In this document: positions 16,053-27,558 of the stretch, piece after piece
Position numbering within the stretch: the first letter of the stretch is position 1
How the letters are laid out: each line of letters begins with the position of its first letter
Assembly: GCF_005502935.1 (NCBI RefSeq)
Contig: NZ_SCMP01000004.1
Span: forward strand, 62,001-126,000
From: Pseudomonas sp. 2FG
Lineage (GTDB): Bacteria > Pseudomonadota > Gammaproteobacteria > Pseudomonadales > Pseudomonadaceae
Direction of reading: 5' to 3'
Length of the DNA: 64,000 bases
The notes under the pieces: generated by a model
Databases searched by the model: none
The model's input: the letters and a program-made list of their open reading frames with translations, nothing else
Told to the model about the DNA's origin: nothing
Made by a program: the position numbers and the translations under genes

Positions 16053-16391
16053 CGGTACTTTCCTCGTGGCGCGCTAACTTCCCGCGCAGCAGGGGCCAAC
16101 CTTAACTCGAAGCCCCCTCGAACCAAGCCCCTTTGACAGTTTTTTCACACTTGATTCACGCCGTGACCACAGGCCGACCGGCAGACTGCCGCCCATTGTG
16201 CTCAGGAGTCGCGCGCCGTCACTGCTGCGCACTACCTCACTATACGAGCTGTGGCTACTGTTAGCGGCGTGACTGAGCGGTGCCCGGGGCTGCATGTTTT
16301 CCATCGGCCGGATGCTGCAAGGCGCGCACTTTTTCCCGCATAACTCACGGTGGGACTTCCACCCACAAGATTGCGCCCATGCTGGGCGCAC
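16053..16391. promoter_or_regulatory. colR upstream region with a perfect ColR-type box
   Basis: No convincing gene lies between colR and the groEL terminator. Positions 16133-16148 on the plus strand read TTGACAGTTTTTTCAC and fit every position of the remembered ColR consensus. A second half-site, ATTCAC at 16153-16158, stands 11 bases after TTTCAC (16142... TTCAC..), giving a direct repeat. The box points away from colR and lies about 80 bases ahead of its start codon. Confidence 0.55.
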
Positions 16392-16423
16392 AAAAAAAGC
16401 CCCGCACTAGGCGGGGCTTTTTT
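16392..16423. terminator. Bidirectional terminator downstream of groEL
   Basis: An AAAAAAGCCCCGC / GCGGGGCTTTTTT stem around ACTAG, about 36 bases after the groEL stop. The T run in the groEL direction makes it a strong rho-independent terminator. Confidence 0.92.
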
Positions 16424-16458
16424 CTACCACTTGGATCAGACCATAAGGGCTGGTCGGC

Positions 16459-18114
<1,656 letters not shown>

Positions 18115-18161
18115 TCAATTCGTTTCGGTGGAACGGAATTCGTAGCGACGATGCGCTGAAA

Positions 18162-18455
18162 TCAGTCTTCAACAACGGCCAGGATTTCGTTCTCGCTCAT
18201 TACCAGCAGGTCTTCACCGTCAACCTTGATGGTGTTGCTGCCGGAGTAAGGACCGAATACCACTTTGTCACCCACTTTCACGGCCAGCGCACGCACTTCA
18301 CCGTTGTCCAGCACGCGGCCGGTACCCACGGCGAGGATCTCGCCACGGTTCGGCTTTTCAGCAGCGGAACCCGGCAGAACGATGCCGCCAGCGGTTTTCG
18401 ATTCTTCTTCACTGCGACGGATGACGACGCGGTCATGCAGAGGACGAAGCTTCAT
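18162..18455 (-). CDS. groS: Co-chaperonin GroES (10 kDa)
   Basis: A 97-residue co-chaperonin that caps the GroEL ring. [14 protein letters not shown] opens the protein, and the mobile loop [13 protein letters not shown] (about residues 20-32) carries the GroEL-binding IVL. The start is ATG 18455 preceded by GGGAGA; the frame runs on upstream to 18599 but only through non-homologous sequence covering the promoter leader. It is the first gene of the groESL operon. Confidence 0.97.
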   Translation of the reverse strand: MKLRPLHDRVVIRRSEEESKTAGGIVLPGSAAEKPNRGEILAVGTGRVLDNGEVRALAVKVGDKVVFGPYSGSNTIKVDGEDLLVMSENEILAVVED

Positions 18456-18600
18456 TGTCGATCTCTCCCAAGTAAGGTGGTTTAAAGCCGCCGGTTTATG
18501 CACCGGCTGGTTAACACATCCGGCGTTGCCGGTTGCGGCCCGCAGGGCGGACCGCAGAAGACTGCCTGTCGTCACCGACAGAGACCTTGCGGTGACCACT

Positions 18601-18628
18601 ACATAAGGGCTGGCAAGGGTATTTCAAG
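18601..18628 (-). promoter_or_regulatory. Sigma-32-type heat-shock promoter of groESL
   Basis: On the minus strand CTTGAAA (18622-18628) is followed by 13 bases and CCTTATGT (18601-18608). The sigma-32 consensus is CTTGAAA, 13-15 bases, CCCCATnT. It lies about 146 bases ahead of groES, so the leader is long. A copy of the small repeat begins about 18 bases upstream. Confidence 0.85.
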
Positions 18629-18645
18629 GGTGACCACGAAAAATC

Positions 18646-18791
18646 TTTAGAGCCGGCCTAATATCTGCTGCGCTTGGCCATGCTGCGTTGAAAACAGCCT
18701 CGGAATGCTCATTGACTGCAGTCAACTCCGCTTCCTCGCCTTTTTTCGCCTTGCCTGACCTGCGCTCGCGACGATCTTAAACAGACTCTTA
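18646..18791 (-). repeat. MITE-like repeat, copy B
   Basis: About 146 bases, inverted relative to copy A at 11341. Read on the minus strand it begins TAAGAGTCTGTTTAAGATCG, continues with GCGAGCGCAGGTCAGG, GGCGAGGAAG and GCAGCAGATATT, and ends GGCTCTAAAG. The ends are imperfect inverted repeats. Its first three bases are the fxsA stop codon and its far end stops just short of the groESL promoter. No coding capacity. Confidence 0.75.
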
Positions 18792-19241
18792 GGAATCGCG
18801 GTGCTCGAACTCGCCTTCGATGACGTTCGGCCGGGTCGGCCCTGAGCGCGCGTGCAGGTCATCGGCAAAGGCGCGCTGGCGCAGGGCCTGAGCGGCCACA
18901 CGCTGGCGCACTTTATTCACCAGCAGGCGTCGGCTAAACGGCAGCAGGCAGAGCAAGCCGAAGATGTCGCTGATAAACCCCGGCAACAGCAGCAGACCGC
19001 CGCCGACCGCGATCAGCAGACCTTCGAGCATTTCCTGCTCGGGCAGCTCGCCGCGTGCCAGGCGCTCACGGGCGCGCCAGGCGGTGGCGACCCCAGCCAC
19101 CCGCAGCAGCACGCTGCCGAGCACGGCACTGCCGATAATCAGCAGCAAGGTCGGCAACACCCCGATGGCACTGCCGACTTTGATCAGCACGGCCAGCTCA
19201 ATCAGCGGAAACACTAGAAGAAGGAACAGAAAAGCACGCAT
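18789..19241 (-). CDS. fxsA: FxsA family membrane protein
   Basis: A 150-residue inner-membrane protein. It begins MRAFLFLLLVFPLIELAVLIKVG, the typical FxsA first helix; a second helix at about 27-50 is rich in glycine, and a third follows at about 75-100 (LLIAVGGGLLLLPGFISDIFGL). E. coli FxsA relieves F-plasmid exclusion of phage T7; the normal role is unknown. AGGGA stands eight bases before ATG 19241, and the longer open frame upstream is non-homologous. As in other pseudomonads it lies beside groESL. The TAA stop coincides with the end of repeat copy B. Confidence 0.9.
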   Translation of the reverse strand: MRAFLFLLLVFPLIELAVLIKVGSAIGVLPTLLLIIGSAVLGSVLLRVAGVATAWRARERLARGELPEQEMLEGLLIAVGGGLLLLPGFISDIFGLLCLLPFSRRLLVNKVRQRVAAQALRQRAFADDLHARSGPTRPNVIEGEFEHRDS

Positions 19242-19308
19242 CAACACAATCCCTGGACGGAAGTAAGGACTTCCAATGCTGGTTAAGTAATGGCGCAACA
19301 GTGCAAAT

Positions 19309-20040
19309 TCAAGCCTGCAGCGCCCCGCCGGTCGGCCAAACCTCGGCCCGCGCCAGTGCCACCAAGGCCTGGCGCACTTCGCCAGGACTGTTACAGGATG
19401 TTGGAAAGGCCAGCCAATACAGCGCCTGACCGATGCGCAGGTGAAAGCCCTCGCTGTCGATCCCAGCCAGTTGCGCCGCGGGTTCACGCGGCAAGCCGGC
19501 CAGCTCGACGTAATGGGCGATGGCGCTGGCATGATCATGGTTCATGTGTTCGACCATCCCCGCCTCGACCTGACCGGCGAAGGGGTTGGCCAAGGTGATG
19601 CTATCGATCCAGTGGATGGCGCCGAAACCGCCGATATAGCGAGCGCGCACCGGCTCCAGGACCCAAAAGTCGAAGTCATGTGCCTGGTGGTAACCCTGCG
19701 AGCCGGGGAAGTAGCGGTAATAGCGCTCGGCCGCCGCGGCGAGCGCCACCTCATCGCTCAACTGGCGGGCTTGCGCCAGCAGGGTCAGGCGGCCAACGGC
19801 CTGCACATCCTCCGCGCCACGCTCGCCGACCAGCAGCGAACACTTGGGCTCGAACTGTAGATTGTGGGTGTGCTGGGCGATGCGGCTGATCAGGATCAGC
19901 GGCCGGCCCTGTTCGTCCAGGCAGTACGGCACCACCGATCCGAAAGGGTAGCCCGGCATGGCTTTGGACTGGGTGGAGAGCACCCCACGGTATTCCTTGA
20001 GTAGCAATTCTCGGGCATGCTTGCCGGCTTTCACGCTCAC
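19309..20040 (-). CDS. HugZ-like pyridoxamine-phosphate-oxidase-fold protein
   Basis: A 243-residue protein with a split-barrel flavin/haem-binding fold (about 10-150: SVVPYCLDEQGRPLILIS, then HTHNL and CSLLVGE) and a C-terminal DUF2470-like domain (MVEHMNHDHASAIAHYVELAG, IDSEGFHLR). Such proteins resemble HugZ/HutZ haem-degrading enzymes, but the activity here is not shown by sequence. I chose GTG 20040 because AGGAG lies eight bases ahead and the protein then starts at VSVKAGKHARELLL, where relatives start. It is divergent from the SDR gene. Confidence 0.82.
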   Translation of the reverse strand: MSVKAGKHARELLLKEYRGVLSTQSKAMPGYPFGSVVPYCLDEQGRPLILISRIAQHTHNLQFEPKCSLLVGERGAEDVQAVGRLTLLAQARQLSDEVALAAAAERYYRYFPGSQGYHQAHDFDFWVLEPVRARYIGGFGAIHWIDSITLANPFAGQVEAGMVEHMNHDHASAIAHYVELAGLPREPAAQLAGIDSEGFHLRIGQALYWLAFPTSCNSPGEVRQALVALARAEVWPTGGALQA

Positions 20041-20146
20041 CTTATGACTCCTCGCAAAGAATTCGTCGAAAACGGACAGGCGCTCAGCATAACGATTCGC
20101 AGCGCCAGCGGGGCTAACAACCGATACACCTTCGAGGGGATTTGGC

Positions 20147-20905
20147 ATGCAACTGCAAGACAAAGTCATCATCATCACTGGCGGCTGCCAGGGTCTAGGC
20201 CGCGCGATGGGCGAGTACCTGGCGGCCAAAGGCGCCAAGCTGGCCCTGGTCGATCTCAACCAGGAAAAGCTCGACGAAGCCGTGGCCGCCTGCAAGGCCG
20301 CCGGTGGTGACGCCCGGGCTTACCTGTGCAACGTCGCCAATGAAGAGCAGGTGACCCACTGCGTGGCGCAGATCGCCGAAGACTTCGGCGCCATCAATGG
20401 CCTGGTCAACAACGCCGGCATCCTGCGTGACGGCCTGACCATCAAGATCAAAGACGGCGAAATGACCAAGATGAGCCTGGCGCAGTGGCAGTCGGTGATC
20501 GACGTCAACCTGACCGGCGTCTTCCTCTGCACCCGCGAAGTGGCGGCGAAGATGATCGAGTTGGGCAACCAAGGCGCGATCGTCAACATCTCCTCGATCT
20601 CCCGTGCCGGCAACGTTGGTCAGGCCAACTACTCCGCCGCCAAGGCCGGCGTAGCCGCCGACACCGTGGTCTGGGCCAAGGAGCTGGCGCGCTACGGCAT
20701 CCGGGTCGCCGGCGTCGCACCGGGCTTTATCGAGACCGAAATGACCCTCGGCATGAAGCCCGAAGCCTTGGAGAAGATGACGTCGGGCATCCCGCTCAGG
20801 CGTATGGGCAAACCGGCGGAGATCGCCCATTCGGTCGCCTACATCCTGGAAAACGACTACTACACCGGTCGCATCCTCGAGCTGGACGGCGGCCTGCGTC
20901 TCTGA
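20147..20905 (+). CDS. SDR family oxidoreductase (FabG-like)
   Basis: A 252-residue short-chain dehydrogenase. TGGCQGLG (11-18) is the NAD(P)-binding motif, NNAG lies near residue 89, the catalytic Ser is in NISSISRAG, and YSAAK supplies the Tyr and Lys. The C-terminal ELDGGLRL is typical of the FabG group. GAGGGG precedes ATG 20147. A terminator follows. P. aeruginosa has a similar gene (PA4389) at this position. Substrate unknown; 3-oxoacyl reduction or alcohol oxidation are both possible. Confidence 0.92.
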   Translation: MQLQDKVIIITGGCQGLGRAMGEYLAAKGAKLALVDLNQEKLDEAVAACKAAGGDARAYLCNVANEEQVTHCVAQIAEDFGAINGLVNNAGILRDGLTIKIKDGEMTKMSLAQWQSVIDVNLTGVFLCTREVAAKMIELGNQGAIVNISSISRAGNVGQANYSAAKAGVAADTVVWAKELARYGIRVAGVAPGFIETEMTLGMKPEALEKMTSGIPLRRMGKPAEIAHSVAYILENDYYTGRILELDGGLRL

Positions 20906-20930
20906 TCGCAGCTTTAGCTCCAACAAGAAG

Positions 20931-20956
20931 AAGCCCCACAACCGCGGGGCTTTTTT
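20931..20956 (+). terminator. Terminator after the SDR gene
   Basis: AAGCCCC pairs with GGGGCTT across a ten-base loop and is followed by a run of six T. It lies 26 bases after the SDR stop and ahead of the convergent DUF481 gene. Confidence 0.85.
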
Positions 20957-20980
20957 CATCGAAGCCTGAATCGAGAGCGC

Positions 20981-21997
20981 TTACCAGCCGACCCCGACGC
21001 CCAGCAAGTAGCGCCGATCCGAGCCGCTCACCGCCGCCACACCAGCGGTCTGGTTCAACTCATAGAGCAGCGACAGGCGCGCCCAACTGTTGAGGCGATA
21101 ACGCAAACCGAACTCGCTGTCGAGGGCATAGTCGACCGCGCTGATCTGCGGAATCTGTAGCTCTGCGTTGCTATAGAACTCCAGCCGCGTGCCCCAGAGT
21201 AGGCGCTTGTAATCCCACTCCAACGAGTAAGTATTGAACTCCAGATCACCCGCCGCAGACTCGAAGGTGGCCCGGTTGAACTGGCTGATCAGATCGAAAC
21301 GCCCCAGTTCGTTGTCCCAGAAACGATAACCGGGACCGCTGCCGAGAATGCGCTGACGCTGGATGCTGTCGAACTCATCGCGCTGCTGCTCGATGCCGGC
21401 ACGCCAGAACCAGTGTTCGCTGAAAAAGCGGTCGAGGTCGTATTCATACTGCCAATGGTTGTCGGTCGGCTCGCCGTTCTTGGTCTCACGCTCCAACTCA
21501 CCGGTCAGCACGTGGCGCCAGCGGCCATGCTCGACCCGGGTGTTGCCCTTGAGCTGCCACTCATCGGTATTGTCATCATTGCGCTGCATGTCCAGCTTGG
21601 CGTCCAGGTTGCCTTCCCAGACCCGATCCTGCAGCAACGGGCGCGGCGGCACCAGGCGAGTGATACTGGCCAGCGGCACCGTCTCGGTGGTGGAGTTGAG
21701 CACCCGGACCATGCCCTTGCCGGCCGCCTCCAAGCGCTTGCTATGCTCGCTGTCGAGGCCTGCACGACGCAGCAACACGGGTTTGTCCGAGCGCAGGGTG
21801 TCGATATCCTGCCAGTCGATCAGCACCTGGCCGGCGTACCGGGTGCTCAGCGCCAGCTTGCCGCCATCCAGCAGTAAGATCTCGCCACTCAGGCGATCGC
21901 CATTATTCAGCCAGACGGTGTCCGCCCAGGCTGAGGTGACGAGGCCCAATAGAGCAGTTAAAAACATAACACTCGAAAGCAGGATGCGTAGCAGCAT
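20981..21997 (-). CDS. DUF481 family outer-membrane protein
   Basis: A 338-residue protein with a signal peptide (MLLRILLSSVMFLTALLGLVTSAWA). The N-terminal mature region (TVWLNNGDRLSGEILLLDGGKLAL) is a small beta domain seen in this family. The C-terminal 200 residues are alternating aromatic strands of a DUF481 barrel ending in GVGVGW, a C-terminal aromatic as needed for barrel assembly. The start is ATG 21997, with a second in-frame ATG at 21967 inside the signal peptide. The start codon overlaps that of the divergent alkyltransferase-like gene. Function unknown. Confidence 0.85.
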   Translation of the reverse strand: MLLRILLSSVMFLTALLGLVTSAWADTVWLNNGDRLSGEILLLDGGKLALSTRYAGQVLIDWQDIDTLRSDKPVLLRRAGLDSEHSKRLEAAGKGMVRVLNSTTETVPLASITRLVPPRPLLQDRVWEGNLDAKLDMQRNDDNTDEWQLKGNTRVEHGRWRHVLTGELERETKNGEPTDNHWQYEYDLDRFFSEHWFWRAGIEQQRDEFDSIQRQRILGSGPGYRFWDNELGRFDLISQFNRATFESAAGDLEFNTYSLEWDYKRLLWGTRLEFYSNAELQIPQISAVDYALDSEFGLRYRLNSWARLSLLYELNQTAGVAAVSGSDRRYLLGVGVGW

Positions 21998-22388
21998 GAT
22001 CCATCGACAGGCAGAGGGTGAGGAGAAGGCGGCAGAGCATGCCTGGGCCCTCGGGCCAGCGGCAAGCGCCGAGGCGCGGCGGGCGGCGCTGTATCTGACC
22101 CTGGCGCAGGTGCCGGCAGGCAAAGTGGTCAGCTATGGCCAGTTGGCCGAACTGGCCGGTCTTGGCCGTGCGGCGCGCTGGGTCGGGCGCAGCCTCAGCC
22201 AACTGCCGCAAGACAGCACGCTGCCCTGGCATCGGGTAGTGGCCGCCGGCGGGCGGCTCAGCCTGATTTCAGGCAGCCCTTCCGGCGACGAGCAACGGGC
22301 GCGGTTACGCGCCGAAGGCGTGCGCATCCATAACGAACGGGTGGATATGCAGCGGCATGGCTGGCGCCCAGTGGAGCACAGCGGTTAG
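21996..22388 (+). CDS. Alkyltransferase-like protein (ATL), MGMT family
   Basis: A 130-residue protein with the DNA-binding domain of O6-alkylguanine-DNA alkyltransferases (VPAGKVVSYGQLAELAGLGRAARWVGRSL). Where true alkyltransferases have the acceptor cysteine in PCHRV, this one has Trp78 in PWHRVV, the signature of ATL proteins, which bind alkylated guanine without repairing it and hand it to nucleotide excision repair. The start at ATG 21996 is the first available and overlaps the DUF481 start; the N-terminal 25 residues look low in conservation, so a later start is possible. Confidence 0.85.
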   Translation: MIHRQAEGEEKAAEHAWALGPAASAEARRAALYLTLAQVPAGKVVSYGQLAELAGLGRAARWVGRSLSQLPQDSTLPWHRVVAAGGRLSLISGSPSGDEQRARLRAEGVRIHNERVDMQRHGWRPVEHSG

Positions 22389-22471
22389 AGTGCGCGCTGT
22401 TTTTGTAATCCTGTTTTGCTAATCCGACTTTGTTCTCCAAGCTCCGTACTCCCCAGGCAGATCACAGCCCA

Positions 22472-24031
22472 ATGCCCCGTAAAACCTGGCGCGCCGCCCT
22501 CGCCGCCTACGCTAGCCCCGCCAGCTTGGCTCTGCTCCTGCTGGGGTTCGCCGCCGGCCTACCTTATATGTTGGTGTTCTCCACCCTCTCGGTCTGGCTG
22601 CGTGAGGCCGGTGTGGCGCGTGAGACCATAGGTTTCGCCAGCTTGATCGGCCTCGCATACGCTTTCAAATGGGTCTGGTCGCCACTCCTCGACCAATGGC
22701 GCCTGCCGCTGCTGGGCAAGCTGGGCCGGCGCCGCTCCTGGCTGGTGCTCTCGCAAGTGTTGGTGGCCGTTGGCCTGGCCGGCATGGCGCTGTGCGATCC
22801 CCAGCAACACCTGGCCTGGCTGATCGCCCTGGCCGTGTTGGTGGCCTTTGCCTCGGCCACCCAAGACATCGCCATCGACGCCTACCGCCTGGAAATCGCC
22901 GAAGACAGCCGCCAGGCCGCGCTGGCCGCCAGTTACATGGCCGGCTACCGGATCGCCGCGCTGTTAGCGACTGCCGGTGCACTGTATTTCGCCGAGTGGT
23001 TCGGCTCCACCGGGGGGCTGTACAAGCACGCGGCCTGGGCCGGCACTTACCTGCTGTTCGCGCTGTTGATGCTGCCGGGGCTGCTCACCAGCCTGTGGAT
23101 GCGCGAACCGCCGGTGCCGCTGCGCACCCAACTGTCGGCCGCCCGCTATGGCTTCAGTCATCAGATGATCTCGGTGCTGGTGTTGATCGTGTTGCTGGTC
23201 TCGGTGCCGGCGCTGTTCACCCAGCTGTACCGGACGAACTTCGAGAGCGTGCTGTTCCACGGCCGCAGTCTCCTCGATCTGCTGCTGCACGATCGGGCCT
23301 TTCTGCGCGCCCTGCTCTACCTCATCCTGACTGCATTGTGCCTGTCGTCCATGGGCCGCCGCGGCTTGGCGCCGGTGCTGACGCCGATCAACGACTTTAT
23401 CCTGCGCTACCGCTGGCAAGCCCTGCTGCTGCTCGGCCTGATCGCCACTTATCGCCTGTCGGACACTGTGATGGGCGTGATGGCCAACGTGTTCTACATC
23501 GACCAAGGTTTCAGCAAGGATCAGATCGCCAGCGTCAGCAAGCTGTTCGGCCTGGTCATGACCCTGCTCGGTGCCGGCCTCGGAGGTTTGCTGATCGTGC
23601 GCTTCGGGATCTTCCCGATTCTGCTGATCGGCGGTGCGGCGTCGGCGGCGACCAACCTGCTGTTCCTGCTGCTCGCCGGGATGGGCCCACACCTGCAGAT
23701 GCTGGTGCTCACCATCTCCTGCGACAACTTCAGCGCCGGCTTGGCCACCGCGGCCTTCGTCGCCTACCTGTCGAGCCTGACCAACCTGAAGTTCTCCGCC
23801 ACCCAATACGCGCTGCTCAGCTCGATCATGCTGCTGCTGCCGCGGCTGATCGGTGGCTACTCCGGGGTGATGGTGGAGAAGTTCGGCTATAGCGACTTCT
23901 TCCTGATTACCGCGTTACTCGGCGTGCCGACCTTGATCCTGATCGCCTGGCAGTGGCGCCGCGAGGGTCCGCAGACAAATGGCTCGACGCCAACTCCCAC
24001 CAGCGAACAGCCCTCCACGGATCAGCCATAA
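22472..24031 (+). CDS. ampG: AmpG muropeptide permease (MFS)
   Basis: A 519-residue major-facilitator protein that imports anhydro-muropeptides from the periplasm for cell-wall recycling, and so affects AmpC beta-lactamase induction. LGFAAGLPYMLVFSTLSVWLR in helix 1, WSPLLDQWRLPLLGKLGRRRSW in the 2-3 loop and ATQDIAIDAYRLE are AmpG signatures, and hydrophobic segments account for about 12-14 helices. ATG 22472 gives the usual N-terminus; an in-frame TTG at 22430 is less likely. It is convergent with mscS, with 27 bases between the stops. Confidence 0.93.
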   Translation: MPRKTWRAALAAYASPASLALLLLGFAAGLPYMLVFSTLSVWLREAGVARETIGFASLIGLAYAFKWVWSPLLDQWRLPLLGKLGRRRSWLVLSQVLVAVGLAGMALCDPQQHLAWLIALAVLVAFASATQDIAIDAYRLEIAEDSRQAALAASYMAGYRIAALLATAGALYFAEWFGSTGGLYKHAAWAGTYLLFALLMLPGLLTSLWMREPPVPLRTQLSAARYGFSHQMISVLVLIVLLVSVPALFTQLYRTNFESVLFHGRSLLDLLLHDRAFLRALLYLILTALCLSSMGRRGLAPVLTPINDFILRYRWQALLLLGLIATYRLSDTVMGVMANVFYIDQGFSKDQIASVSKLFGLVMTLLGAGLGGLLIVRFGIFPILLIGGAASAATNLLFLLLAGMGPHLQMLVLTISCDNFSAGLATAAFVAYLSSLTNLKFSATQYALLSSIMLLLPRLIGGYSGVMVEKFGYSDFFLITALLGVPTLILIAWQWRREGPQTNGSTPTPTSEQPSTDQP

Positions 24032-24058
24032 AAAACCGGCCTTTTGCCCTGCGCAGCA

Positions 24059-24886
24059 TCAGTTGCTCTGCAACAGATGCACCACCCTATGCGGGAAGGG
24101 GATATTGATCCCCGCTGCCGTCAGGCGCTCCTTGGCCTGCTCGATAAAGTCGAAGGTCACCGGCCAGTAGTCAGCCGTGGCCACCCAAACCCGCAACGAC
24201 AGACTGATCGCGCTATCGCCCAGCGCGGTGACGACCACCACCGGCGGCGTATCCTCGAGCACCCGCGCATCGGCAGCGATCTCCAACAGCACCGCGCGAG
24301 CCAACTGGATATCGCTGCTGTAATCGATCCCCAAATTGATATCGACCCGACGCTTTTGCTCACGCGAGTAGTTGGTGATAGTGCCGTTGGAGAGGCTGCC
24401 GTTAGGCACTATCACCACCTTGTTGTCGGCGCTTTTCAGGGTGGTGTGGAAGATCTGGATGCTATCCACACTGCCGCTGACACCCTGCGCCTCGATCCAG
24501 TCACCGGCGCGGAACGGGCGGAACAGCAGAATCAGCACCCCGCCAGCAAAATTCGCCAGGCTGCCTTGCAGCGCCAGGCCGATAGCCAGACCGGCGGCAC
24601 CGATAGCGGCAATGAAGGAGGTCGTTTCCACCCCCACCATCGAGGCCACGCTGACCAGCAGCAGCACCTTGAGGACGATGTTGGCCAGGCTGCCAATAAA
24701 ACCGTGCAGGGCGCGGTCGACATTGCGCAGTTCCAACAGGCCACCGACCTTGCGGGTCAGCTTGTTGATCAGCCACCAACCGATCAGCAAGGTGAGCAAG
24801 GCCAGCGCCAGCTTACCGCTGTATTCCAGCAGCACCGGCAACCAGGTCTCCGACATTTTCACCCATTGCTCGACGTTGATATCCAT
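24059..24886 (-). CDS. mscS: Small-conductance mechanosensitive channel MscS
   Basis: A 275-residue MscS-type channel that opens on membrane tension to release solutes during hypo-osmotic shock. It has three transmembrane helices in the first 115 residues; the pore helix has the Gly/Ala pattern AAIGAAGLAIGLALQGSLANFAGG. The beta domain (GDWIEAQGVSGSVDSI.. VVIVPNGSLSNGTITNYS) and an alpha/beta C-terminal part follow. The length matches the E. coli protein (286). It is preceded by the yajQ terminator hairpin. Confidence 0.94.
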   Translation of the reverse strand: MDINVEQWVKMSETWLPVLLEYSGKLALALLTLLIGWWLINKLTRKVGGLLELRNVDRALHGFIGSLANIVLKVLLLVSVASMVGVETTSFIAAIGAAGLAIGLALQGSLANFAGGVLILLFRPFRAGDWIEAQGVSGSVDSIQIFHTTLKSADNKVVIVPNGSLSNGTITNYSREQKRRVDINLGIDYSSDIQLARAVLLEIAADARVLEDTPPVVVVTALGDSAISLSLRVWVATADYWPVTFDFIEQAKERLTAAGINIPFPHRVVHLLQSN

Positions 24887-24917
24887 CGGGACGCTCCTTT
24901 CAGCGACTTAAAACGAA

Positions 24918-24941
24918 ACCGCCATGGCAAGCCATGGCGGT
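24918..24941 (-). terminator. Terminator downstream of yajQ
   Basis: A perfect 11-base-pair stem ACCGCCATGGC / GCCATGGCGGT with loop AA; on the minus strand it is followed by TTTCGTTTT. A second, imperfect hairpin at 24953-24990 (outer arms CGCAACC / GGTTGCG) stands between it and the yajQ stop. Confidence 0.8.
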
Positions 24942-25001
24942 CACACAGATTGCGCAACCCCTGCGACGCCACTGCGGCGCAGCGGTTGCGTAGACGGCGA
25001 A

Positions 25002-25481
25002 TTAATCGCGGAAGTTGTTGTACTGCAGCGGCATGCCGAAGTCTTTGGCGCGCAGGGCGGCGATGGCCTCCTGCAGGTCGTCACGCTTCTTGCCGGTGAT
25101 CCGTACCTGCTCGCCCTGAATAGCGGCCTGCACCTTGAGTTTGCTGTCTTTGATATGCGCGACGATCTTCTTCGCCAGCTCTTTATCGATACCTTCACGC
25201 AGCACGGCTTCCTGCTTCACGCTTTTGCCCGAAGGGTAGGCCTCCTTCAATTCCAGGCATTGCACATCGATCTTGCGCTTAACCAGGCTGAGTTTGAGAA
25301 TCTCCACCATCTGTTCCAGCTGGAAATCCGCATCGGCGGTCAGGTTGATGGTCAGTTCCTTGAACTCGAAAGTGCCTTTTCCACGTAGATCGTAACGACG
25401 CTCCAGCTCTTTCATCGCGTTATCGACGGCGTTGGTGACTTCGTGTTTGTCCAGTTCGGACACCACGTCGAACGAGGGCAT
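25002..25481 (-). CDS. yajQ: YajQ family nucleotide-binding protein
   Basis: A 159-residue protein starting [22 protein letters not shown] and ending [29 protein letters not shown], the full conserved YajQ length. The family binds nucleotides; the Xanthomonas member binds cyclic di-GMP and acts in virulence signalling, while in Pseudomonas fluorescens YajQ has been linked to phage gene expression. TGGAGA precedes ATG 25481; the open frame upstream lacks family similarity. It is divergent from the response regulator gene. Confidence 0.95.
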   Translation of the reverse strand: MPSFDVVSELDKHEVTNAVDNAMKELERRYDLRGKGTFEFKELTINLTADADFQLEQMVEILKLSLVKRKIDVQCLELKEAYPSGKSVKQEAVLREGIDKELAKKIVAHIKDSKLKVQAAIQGEQVRITGKKRDDLQEAIAALRAKDFGMPLQYNNFRD

Positions 25482-25629
25482 GGGATTTCTCCAGATAGAC
25501 GGCGCGATCCGCATCACGGACAGGATGCGCCAGGCTTGACGGTTAAAATGCCAGGTCATTATATAACTGCCGAGACAATCACTGCCCGGCCATGTACCGG
25601 CACCATCACTACTTCCTGCGAGTCTGCCA

Positions 25630-27509
<1,880 letters not shown>

Positions 27510-27558
27510 AGCCCGCGTTACCCTGCCAGCTCCTCCGTCAGCCGCGATCAACCTGCCC

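Noticed and set aside
16074..16391. 105-codon minus-strand frame between colR and groEL
   Set aside because: It overlaps the ColR-type box and promoter area, is Ser/Arg/Cys-rich, and lacks a ribosome site.
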